Origin: Burkholderiales bacterium UBA1834
GTDB lineage: Bacteria; Pseudomonadota; Gammaproteobacteria; Burkholderiales; Burkholderiaceae_C
Assembly: GCA_002339015.1 (NCBI GenBank)
Contig: DDJC01000083.1
Coordinates: 1-8,803, forward strand
Length of the DNA stretch: 8,803 nt
Direction of reading: 5' to 3'
Program-made: the position numbers and the translations under genes
The notes under the pieces: generated by a model
The model's database searches: none
What the model saw: the letters and a program-made list of their open reading frames with translations, nothing else
What the model was told of the DNA's origin: nothing
In this document: one piece after another, positions 1 to 8,035 of the stretch
How the letters are laid out: each line of letters begins with the position of its first letter
How positions within the stretch are numbered: the first letter of the stretch is position 1

Positions 1-43
1 GGCCGAAATGGCCGCGGGCGTCGGGCTGTTGATAGTTCAGCAT
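1..43 (-). CDS. trpB: Tryptophan synthase beta subunit, N-terminal fragment
   Basis: Only the first 14 codons are inside the window; the rest lies beyond base 1. They translate to MLNYQQPDARGHFG, which matches the usual start of betaproteobacterial TrpB. That enzyme uses pyridoxal phosphate to join indole and L-serine into tryptophan, in complex with TrpA. The ATG at 43-41 sits inside the end of trpF, and the two reading frames overlap by 7 bases (37-43). This suggests that ribosomes finishing trpF restart on trpB, as is common for trp genes. No catalytic residue is visible in so short a fragment, so the call rests on the N-terminal sequence plus the position directly after trpF. Confidence 0.85.
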   Translation of the reverse strand, partial: MLNYQQPDARGHFG

Positions 44-732
44 GAGACTTTCATGGGTTCAGTCGCGCGGGGCTGGCTCACGGAATCGGCACATTGCCGG
101 TCGGCCGCCCGCACGGCCTGGCAGAACTGGCGCACCAGCGCCGGGTCCTTCAGGCCCTTGCCCGTTTCGACGCCGGAGCTCACGTCCACCCCCCAAGGGC
201 GGACCTGGCATACGCCGTCGGCCACGTTGCCCGGGTGCAGCCCGCCCGACAGGATCATCGGGCACGGTAGCGTACGGGGCAGCAAGGACCAGTCAAATAC
301 CTGACCGCCACCGCCATAACCATCGACATGGGCGTCAACGAGCAAGGCCTGGGCGTTGGGGTAGCCAAGCGCGAAGTTTAACAAATCGAAACCCGGCGCC
401 ATCCGCGCAGCACGCAGGTAGGCCCGCCCTGCCCGATCGCAATCGGATGGAAGTTCATCGCCATGAAATTGCAGCAGCGCGTGCGGAACAGCCTCAACAG
501 CCTGCTTCAGCAGCGAATCATCGGCATTGACCAGCAAAATCACCGGCGTGATGAATGGAGGCAGCAGGCGCGCCAGTTCGGCGGCACGGGCAGGGCTGAC
601 ATACCGGGGGCTTTTGGGGTACAGCACGAAGCCCACGGCATCGGCACCGGCCTGGGCAGCGGCCTCCACATCAGATTCGCGGGTAAGACCGCAGATCTTG
701 ATGCGGGTGCGGTGGTCAACGGGAAGAGGCAT
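37..732 (-). CDS. trpF: Phosphoribosylanthranilate isomerase
   Basis: TrpF is the cytoplasmic TIM-barrel enzyme that converts N-(5-phosphoribosyl)anthranilate to the 1-deoxyribulose form in tryptophan synthesis. With the ATG at 732 the protein has 231 residues. Visible motifs are KICGLT at about 12-17, with the catalytic cysteine at 14; GADAVGFVLY at 29-38; LVDAH at 131-135, with the general-acid aspartate at 133; and the phosphate-binding segments SGGLHPGNV (162-170) and VDVSSGVE (182-189). A TTG four codons upstream (744) is also in frame, but neither start has a clear Shine-Dalgarno site; I prefer the ATG because homologues begin close to KICGLT. The last 20 or so residues extend past the usual family end and carry the trpB start. 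A 191-base gap separates the gene from truA, so it may have its own promoter. Confidence 0.95.
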   Translation of the reverse strand: MPLPVDHRTRIKICGLTRESDVEAAAQAGADAVGFVLYPKSPRYVSPARAAELARLLPPFITPVILLVNADDSLLKQAVEAVPHALLQFHGDELPSDCDRAGRAYLRAARMAPGFDLLNFALGYPNAQALLVDAHVDGYGGGGQVFDWSLLPRTLPCPMILSGGLHPGNVADGVCQVRPWGVDVSSGVETGKGLKDPALVRQFCQAVRAADRQCADSVSQPRATEPMKVSC

Positions 733-923
733 CCGGGAACGCAAGGCCAGCGTGATCGTCTGGCCCGAAGCTGGGAAGGCCTGATTGTCTCAAAAACGAC
801 TGTGTCGGGATAGCGGCGCGCTCAAGGTCGAGGGGTATTGAGCCTGGCGCGTTTGAAACAATCGTTCGACGGCGCAGTTGACGCCGTGATCCGCGTACCG
901 GGGTGACCAGTACAGCCAGGCGC
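733..923. other. Gap between truA and trpF, no gene seen
   Basis: This 191-base stretch separates truA from trpF. I find no credible gene on either strand. On the minus strand a frame stays open from inside truA to about 790, giving roughly 44 codons past the truA stop, but it has no start of its own and resembles no family I recognise. At 792-807 there is a 4-bp stem (CGAC/GTCG, loop of three) followed on the minus strand by five T residues. That is too short to be a convincing terminator. No clear promoter boxes for trpF are visible, although the length of the gap makes a promoter here reasonable. Confidence 0.6.
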
Positions 924-1862
924 TCAGCGGGGCAGCCAAGCCAGGGCCGGCGTCACATTGGGCAAGCCCCATTTGTCGTCGTAACGCGGCCCCAAAAAAT
1001 ACAGTCCATCCGGGGAGAATGTCGGCGCTGCAGCATCCCGGTCGCGCGCGTCGAGCACCGCCTGCATCCATTCGGGCGGCTGAGTGCCGCTGCCGACCGC
1101 GATCAGACAGCCCATGATGTTGCGGATCATGTGGTGCAGGAAAGCCTGCCCTTCGAAATCAAAACGCCAGTAGACGTTGGCAGCAAAAGGGGCCTGGCGC
1201 GGCGCCGCCGAGCCCACCGGCAGGCGCGGCACCTGCCCGGCATCCGGTGAGCCCACACCAACCGGCAAGGCGGGCGCGGCGCAACGGGTGATGCGGATCT
1301 CGCGCAGCAGCTTGACCGGCGTGGGCGACTGGCACTGCGCAGCCCGAAAGCTGCTGAAGTCATGCTCACCGATCAGGCAGGCGGCAGCGGCCTGCATGGC
1401 CGCCAAGTCCAGCGGCCGGAACACCCAGCTCACCTGCCCCACCTCAAGCGCAGGGCGCACAGGTGCCTCCAGCACGATGAAGGCATAGCGCCGCCCGCGG
1501 GCGCTGTTGCGCGCATGGAAATCAGGCGGCACTTCCATGGCCCATTGCACGGCGATGTCCGGCGGCAGGAAGCTGTTGGTGCCCCGCACCCATGAAAAGG
1601 GCTCGCGCTGCAGATCGGTGTCCAGGTGCACGACCTGGTTGATGCCATGCACCCCGGCGTCCGTGCGCCCCGCACAGACCACGGAGATCGGCACGGTGGC
1701 GAAGGCCGACAGGGCCGCCTCCAAGGCCTCTTGCACGGTGGGCACGCCAGCAGCCTGGCTTTGCCAGCCATGGTAGGCCGAGCCCCGGTAAGAAACGCCA
1801 AGGGCGACCCGTCGGGTCGCCCTCGTGGCGGGAGGGGCCATAGCCCCCTGCCCTTCACTCAT
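924..1862 (-). CDS. truA: tRNA pseudouridine synthase A (positions 38-40)
   Basis: TruA turns uridines 38, 39 and 40 of the tRNA anticodon stem-loop into pseudouridine. The 312-residue product carries the family signature GRTDAGVHG at about 65-73, with the catalytic aspartate at 68. It also has EHDFSSFRAAQCQSP (166-180) and AFLHHMIRNIMG (240-251). It is about 40 residues longer than E. coli TruA (270), mainly through a glycine/proline-rich insert at about 195-228 and a longer N-terminus. The chosen ATG has a Shine-Dalgarno-like TGAGG at 1872-1876, nine bases away, and lies 17 bases after the fimV stop, so the gene is probably co-transcribed with fimV. A second in-frame ATG at 1841 would give 305 residues, but it sits in the loop of a potential hairpin. 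Identity is secure; the start is less so. Confidence 0.96.
   Translation of the reverse strand: MSEGQGAMAPPATRATRRVALGVSYRGSAYHGWQSQAAGVPTVQEALEAALSAFATVPISVVCAGRTDAGVHGINQVVHLDTDLQREPFSWVRGTNSFLPPDIAVQWAMEVPPDFHARNSARGRRYAFIVLEAPVRPALEVGQVSWVFRPLDLAAMQAAAACLIGEHDFSSFRAAQCQSPTPVKLLREIRITRCAAPALPVGVGSPDAGQVPRLPVGSAAPRQAPFAANVYWRFDFEGQAFLHHMIRNIMGCLIAVGSGTQPPEWMQAVLDARDRDAAAPTFSPDGLYFLGPRYDDKWGLPNVTPALAWLPR
1801..1849 (-). other. Two adjacent hairpins in the first codons of truA
   Basis: Two inverted repeats lie within the first 20 codons of truA. The first (1834-1847) pairs GGGGC with GCCCC around a four-base loop, TATG on the coding strand, which contains the alternative start ATG at 1841. 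The second (1801-1823) is a perfect 10-bp stem, AGGGCGACCC with its complement, around a three-base loop. Only 10 bases separate them. Neither is followed by a T run, so a terminator is unlikely. They could affect translation initiation or message stability, or arise by chance from GC-rich coding. The repeats are read directly; the role is inference. Confidence 0.5.
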
Positions 1863-1879
1863 GGATCACGGCCTCACGC

Positions 1880-4696
<2,817 letters not shown>

Positions 4697-4700
4697 AGCG

Positions 4701-4706
4701 TCCCCC
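4701..4706 (-). promoter_or_regulatory. Possible ribosome binding site of fimV
   Basis: On the minus strand the sequence GGGGGA lies four bases before the TTG at 4696-4694. It is the best purine-rich site near any possible fimV start and is the main reason for choosing TTG. The GTG candidates at 4675 and 4636 have no such site. The spacing is a little short, so confidence is limited. Confidence 0.45.
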
Positions 4707-4748
4707 GAGTCGTTTCAGCCCAGGATCCGCAGAGTGCCCCGATACTGA

Positions 4749-4792
4749 ACGATAGAAGAAATCACAATAGCATCAAGAGGATAGGGAAACAA
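4749..4792 (-). promoter_or_regulatory. Candidate sigma70-type promoters for fimV
   Basis: In the AT-richer part of the asd-fimV gap two overlapping promoter-like pairs can be read on the minus strand. One has TTGTTT (4792-4787) and TATTGT (4769-4764) with a 17-base spacer. The other has TTGATG (4776-4771) and TATCGT (4754-4749) with a 16-base spacer. Each -10 box matches the consensus at four of six positions; the -35 boxes match at three and four. They lie 50-100 bases upstream of the fimV start. The drop in GC relative to flanking genes supports a regulatory region, but the boxes are only moderate matches. Confidence 0.3.
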
Positions 4793-4843
4793 GCTCACGC
4801 AAATACTGATCTGCGTGAAACACTGGCTTATCCCTACCCTGGT

Positions 4844-4879
4844 GTTGCCGGACGGCGCCGATTGTCGCCGCACGGCAAC
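4844..4879 (-). other. Symmetrical hairpin between asd and fimV
   Basis: A 36-base inverted repeat lies 35 bases after the asd stop. GTTGCCG (4844-4850) pairs with CGGCAAC (4873-4879) over seven bases. After a symmetrical two-by-two mismatch, CGGCG (4853-4857) pairs with CGCCG (4866-4870), leaving an eight-base loop. No T run follows on the minus strand, so it is not a standard intrinsic terminator. It could stabilise the 3' end of the asd message, pause or attenuate transcription, or act as a protein-binding site. Confidence 0.55.
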
Positions 4880-4913
4880 ATGGCGTCGTCACAACTTGTT
4901 TCAGCGCTCAGGG

Positions 4914-6047
4914 TCACGCATCCAGCAGGATGCGCAGCATGCGGCGCAGCGGTTCGGCAGCGCCCCACAGCAGCTGGTCGCCGATGGTGAACGCGCCAAC
5001 GTACTCGGGGCCCATGGCCAGCTTGCGGATGCGGCCCACGGGGATCGTCAGCGTGCCGGTCACGGCCACGGGGGTCAGATCCGTGATGGAGGCTTCACGC
5101 GTGTTGGGCACGACCTTGGCCCAGGGGTTGTCGGCAGCGATCATGGCTTCGATGTCCGCCACGGGCACGTCCTTCTTGAGCTTGAAGGTCAGGGCCTGGC
5201 TGTGGCAGCGCATGGCACCGATGCGGATGCAGAAGCCATCGACCGGGATCGGGGCCGAGCCGAAACCTTCGCCCAGGCCGAGGATCTTGTTGGTCTCGGC
5301 CATCCCCTTCCACTCTTCCTTGGACTGGCCGTTGCCCAGATCCTTGTCGATCCAGGGAATCAGCGAGCCACCCAGGGGCACGCCGAAGTTGGCGGTTTCG
5401 GTGGCGGTGAGCGAGCGCTGCTTGTCGATGATCTTGCGGTCGATCTCGAGGATGGCGCTCTTGGGATCATCGAGCAGGGCCTTGACCTCAGCGTTGAGCG
5501 TGCCGTACTGCGTGAGCAGCTCGCGCATGTGCTGGGCACCGCCGCCCGATGCGGCCTGGTAGGTCTGCGTGGACATCCACTCGACCAGACCGGCCTTGTA
5601 CAGCGCGCCCACACCCATCAGCATGCAGCTGACGGTGCAGTTGCCGCCGACCCAGTTCTTGCCGCCGTCGGACAGCGCGTTCTTGATCACCGGCATGTTG
5701 ACCGGGTCCAGGATGATGACGGCGTCGTCCTTCATGCGCAGGGTGGACGCGGCATCGATCCAGTGGCCGTTCCAGCCAGCAGCGCGCAGCTTGGGGAACA
5801 CCTCGGTGGTGTAGTCGCCGCCCTGAGCCGTGATGATGATGTCGCAGCGCTTGAGTTCGTTGATGTCGAACGCATCCTTGAGCGTGGTCTCGTTCTTCGC
5901 CTGCGCCGGGGCCTTGCCGCCCGCGTTGCTCGTGCTGAAGAACAGCGGCTCGATCAGGGCGAAATCGCCCTCGGCCTGCATGCGGTCCATGAGCACCGAG
6001 CCGACCATGCCGCGCCAACCTACCAATCCAACCAGTTTCGTCGCCAT
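4914..6047 (-). CDS. asd: Aspartate-semialdehyde dehydrogenase
   Basis: Asd reduces L-aspartyl-4-phosphate with NADPH to aspartate 4-semialdehyde, the branch point to diaminopimelate/lysine, threonine and methionine. The 377-residue protein matches the roughly 370-residue proteobacterial class. It shows the N-terminal nucleotide-binding motif GLVGWRGMVG at 7-16; the catalytic cysteine at 137 in GGNCTVS; SGGGAQHMRELL at 168-179; and the catalytic histidine at 282 in RIGAMRCHSQ. The ATG at 6047 is well supported by AAAGGA at 6055-6060, seven bases upstream. The gene starts 49 bases after leuB and is followed by the 217-base gap before fimV. The same leuB-asd-fimV order occurs in Pseudomonas. 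I see nothing broken or unusual in it. Confidence 0.97.
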   Translation of the reverse strand: MATKLVGLVGWRGMVGSVLMDRMQAEGDFALIEPLFFSTSNAGGKAPAQAKNETTLKDAFDINELKRCDIIITAQGGDYTTEVFPKLRAAGWNGHWIDAASTLRMKDDAVIILDPVNMPVIKNALSDGGKNWVGGNCTVSCMLMGVGALYKAGLVEWMSTQTYQAASGGGAQHMRELLTQYGTLNAEVKALLDDPKSAILEIDRKIIDKQRSLTATETANFGVPLGGSLIPWIDKDLGNGQSKEEWKGMAETNKILGLGEGFGSAPIPVDGFCIRIGAMRCHSQALTFKLKKDVPVADIEAMIAADNPWAKVVPNTREASITDLTPVAVTGTLTIPVGRIRKLAMGPEYVGAFTIGDQLLWGAAEPLRRMLRILLDA

Positions 6048-6096
6048 GATGAAATCCTTTTAACTTCGCCTCAGAGGGTATTGAGTTCTCGCGGGG

Positions 6097-7179
6097 TCAC
6101 TGCGCCTTGAGCGCGGCCACCACGGCTTCGCCCATCTGGGCGGTGCCGACCTTCTGCGTGCCTTCGCTGTAGATGTCGGCGGTGCGCAGACCCTGCTCCA
6201 GCACGGCTTGCACGGCACGCTCGATGCGGGCGGCGGCCTCTTCCTGGTTCAGGCTGAAGCGCAGCATCATCGCGGCGCTCAGGATCGTGGCCAGCGGGTT
6301 GGCCACGCCCTTGCCAGCGATGTCAGGCGCCGAGCCGTGGCTGGGCTCGTACAGGCCCTGGCCCTTGGCGTTCAGCGAGGCCGAGGGCAGCATGCCGATG
6401 GAGCCCGTCAGCATCGAAGCTTCATCGGACAGGATGTCGCCGAACATGTTGCCCGTCACGACCACGTCGAAGCGCTTGGGCGCCTTGACCAGCTGCATCG
6501 CGGCGTTGTCCACGTACATGTGGTCCAGCTCGATGTCAGGGTACTGGGCGTGCACCTCGGTGACCACATCCTTCCAGAACTGGAAGGTCTCCAGCACATT
6601 GGCCTTGTCGACGCTGGTGACGCGCTTGTTACGCTTGCGGGCGGCCTGGAAGGCCACATGCGCGATGCGCTCGATTTCGGGCTTGCTGTAGCGCATCGTG
6701 TCGAAGGCTTCAGGAGCGCCCTTGAACTCGCCATCGGGGGCCTCGCGGCGGCCGCGCGGCTGGCCGAAGTAGATGTCGCCCGTCAGCTCGCGGATGATGA
6801 GGATGTCCAGGCCAGCCACCAGCTCGGGCTTGAGGCTGGAGGCATGCGTGAGCTGCGGGTAGCAGATGGCCGGACGGAAGTTGGCGAACAGGCCCATGTT
6901 CTTGCGCAGGCCCAGGATGGCCTGCTCGGGGCGCAGCGGCCGGTCGAGCTTGTCGTACTTCCAGTCGCCCACCGAGCCGAACAGCACGGCATCGGCGTCC
7001 ATGGCCAGCTTCAGGGTGTGCTCGGGCAGCGGGTGACCATGGGCGTCGTAGGCGGCACCGCCGACCTTGGCTTCTTCGAGCTCGAACGGCAGGTCCAGCA
7101 CCTTCAGGACCTTGACAGCCTCGGTGACGATCTCGGGGCCGATGCCGTCGCCCGGCAGCACTGCAATCTTCATGACCAT
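6097..7179 (-). CDS. leuB: 3-isopropylmalate dehydrogenase
   Basis: LeuB oxidises and decarboxylates 3-isopropylmalate with NAD+ to 2-oxoisocaproate, the third leucine-specific step. The 360-residue product has the N-terminal KIAVLPGDGIGPEI; RELTGDIYFG at 130-139, with the catalytic tyrosine at 137; SVDKANVL, with the catalytic lysine at 192; the metal-binding aspartates 224, 248 and 252 (VDNAAMQL and NMFGDILSDEASML); and the NAD-binding HGSAPDIAGKGVANP at 281-295. I chose the ATG at 7179 because a weak TGAG (7186-7189) lies six bases before it. The next ATG (7173) removes only two residues and is the usual family start, so it remains possible. The gene begins 20 bases after leuD ends, consistent with a leuCDB transcript. 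Confidence 0.97.
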   Translation of the reverse strand: MVMKIAVLPGDGIGPEIVTEAVKVLKVLDLPFELEEAKVGGAAYDAHGHPLPEHTLKLAMDADAVLFGSVGDWKYDKLDRPLRPEQAILGLRKNMGLFANFRPAICYPQLTHASSLKPELVAGLDILIIRELTGDIYFGQPRGRREAPDGEFKGAPEAFDTMRYSKPEIERIAHVAFQAARKRNKRVTSVDKANVLETFQFWKDVVTEVHAQYPDIELDHMYVDNAAMQLVKAPKRFDVVVTGNMFGDILSDEASMLTGSIGMLPSASLNAKGQGLYEPSHGSAPDIAGKGVANPLATILSAAMMLRFSLNQEEAAARIERAVQAVLEQGLRTADIYSEGTQKVGTAQMGEAVVAALKAQ

Positions 7180-7199
7180 GGGAATCTCAGCGGGTTGAT

Positions 7200-7847
7200 T
7201 TAAACGATGCGGTGGTTCAGCCAGGGCTTCTGGGCCAGGCGTTCGGCCTCGAAGGCCTTGATCTTGTCGGCATGGCGCAGGGTCAGGCCGATGTCGTCGA
7301 AGCCGTTGAGCAGACAGAACTTGCGGAAGGGCTGCACGTCGAAGGCGAGTTCGCCGCCATCGGGCTTGACCACGACCTGCTTTTCCAGGTCGATGGTGAG
7401 CTCGTAGCCCGGGAAGGCGAACACCTCGTTGAACAGGTTGTCCACCTGCAGCTCGCTCAGCACGATCGGCAGCAATCCGTTCTTGAAGCTGTTGTTGAAG
7501 AAGATGTCGGCGAAGCTGGGCGCGATGATGGCGCGAAAACCGTACTGGTCGAGCGCCCAGGGCGCGTGCTCACGGCTGGAGCCGCAACCGAAGTTCTTGC
7601 GCGCGATCAGGATCGACGCACCCGCGTAGCGCGGCTGGTTCAGCACGAAATCCGGGTTGGGCTTGCGCGTGGCCGGATCCTGGCCGGGCTCACCGACATC
7701 AAGGTAGCGCCATTCATCGAACAGGTTGGGGCCGAAGCCCGTGCGCTTGATCGACTTCAGGTACTGCTTCGGGATGATGGCGTCGGTGTCGACGTTTTCC
7801 CGGTCCATCGGGGCCACAAGCCCCTTGTGAATGCGAAATGCTTGCAT
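7200..7847 (-). CDS. leuD: 3-isopropylmalate dehydratase small subunit
   Basis: LeuD is the small (swivel-domain) subunit of isopropylmalate isomerase, which with LeuC converts 2-isopropylmalate to 3-isopropylmalate via dehydration and rehydration. The 215-residue length fits the proteobacterial type. Motifs include NVDTDAIIPKQYLK at 18-31, which is typical of the aconitase-family swivel domain, and FGCGSSREHAPWAL at 86-99, which forms part of the substrate-binding loop. The ATG at 7847 is preceded by AAGG at 7858-7861, ten bases away. In many bacteria leuD follows leuC directly; here a small lipoprotein gene is interposed. Confidence 0.97.
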   Translation of the reverse strand: MQAFRIHKGLVAPMDRENVDTDAIIPKQYLKSIKRTGFGPNLFDEWRYLDVGEPGQDPATRKPNPDFVLNQPRYAGASILIARKNFGCGSSREHAPWALDQYGFRAIIAPSFADIFFNNSFKNGLLPIVLSELQVDNLFNEVFAFPGYELTIDLEKQVVVKPDGGELAFDVQPFRKFCLLNGFDDIGLTLRHADKIKAFEAERLAQKPWLNHRIV

Positions 7848-7875
7848 GGTGGCAATGCCTTGCGAATGCTTGCTG

Positions 7876-8004
7876 TTACTTGGCGGCGCCGGAAATGGCG
7901 CCGCCTGCGCGTTGGATGTCCTGACCCAGACCGTGCACAGTGTTGCAACCCGCCAGCGCCATCAAGGCCACGGCGGCGATCAGGGAAACGAAGCGCTTCA
8001 ACAT
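7876..8004 (-). CDS. Entericidin A/B-type small lipoprotein
   Basis: The 42-residue product starts with a basic n-region (MLKR) and a hydrophobic segment, then ends its signal peptide at the lipobox LAGC, with the lipidated cysteine at residue 20. The mature 23 residues run CNTVHGLGQDIQRAGGAISG and end in AAK. The pattern C-N-T-V-x-G-x-G-x-D-(x)-Q-x-G-G-x-A-I-S is that of the entericidin EcnA/EcnB family, cell-envelope lipoproteins linked in enterobacteria to a toxin/antidote pair and to osmotic or stationary-phase stress. The ATG at 8004 has GGAG at 8014-8017, nine bases upstream. An upstream in-frame extension to 8121 overlaps leuC and would bury the signal peptide, so I rejected it. There is no second entericidin here. 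The gene lies 31 bases after leuC and 28 before leuD, implying co-transcription. Confidence 0.9.
   Translation of the reverse strand: MLKRFVSLIAAVALMALAGCNTVHGLGQDIQRAGGAISGAAK
7882..7905 (-). other. 9-bp GC hairpin at the end of the entericidin gene
   Basis: GGCGGCGCC (7882-7890) and GGCGCCGCC (7897-7905) form a perfect nine-base inverted repeat around a six-base loop. It covers the codons for Gly-Gly-Ala-Ile-Ser-Gly-Ala-Ala, just before the stop. No T run follows on the minus strand (the next bases include the TAA stop and CAGCAAG), so it is not a classic terminator. It could slow polymerase, set a message processing boundary between leuC-ecn and leuD, or be an accident of a Gly/Ala-rich ending. 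Confidence 0.6.
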
Positions 8005-8035
8005 GAAGGGGTACTCCAGGGTCAAGGAAGGTGCA

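Noticed and set aside
37..744. TTG start for trpF at 744
   Set aside because: It adds four residues before a good ATG, has no Shine-Dalgarno support, and homologues start near the KICGLT motif.
792..807. Possible terminator after truA
   Set aside because: The stem is only four base pairs with a three-base loop. The five T residues alone do not make a convincing terminator.
790..1071. 93-codon minus-strand frame running from truA into the gap
   Set aside because: Its first two thirds overlap truA out of frame, and the remainder resembles no known family and has no independent start.
4815..6110. 431-codon open frame on the plus strand opposite asd
   Set aside because: It is an antisense shadow of a firmly identified gene, with composition typical of shadows in high-GC DNA and no family resemblance.
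6208..7203. 331-codon open frame on the plus strand opposite leuB
   Set aside because: It is a shadow of leuB: Val/Leu/His/Gln/Gly-rich without motifs.
7212..8006. 264-codon open frame on the plus strand opposite leuD and the entericidin gene
   Set aside because: It spans two well-supported minus-strand genes and their spacer, and shows no domain.
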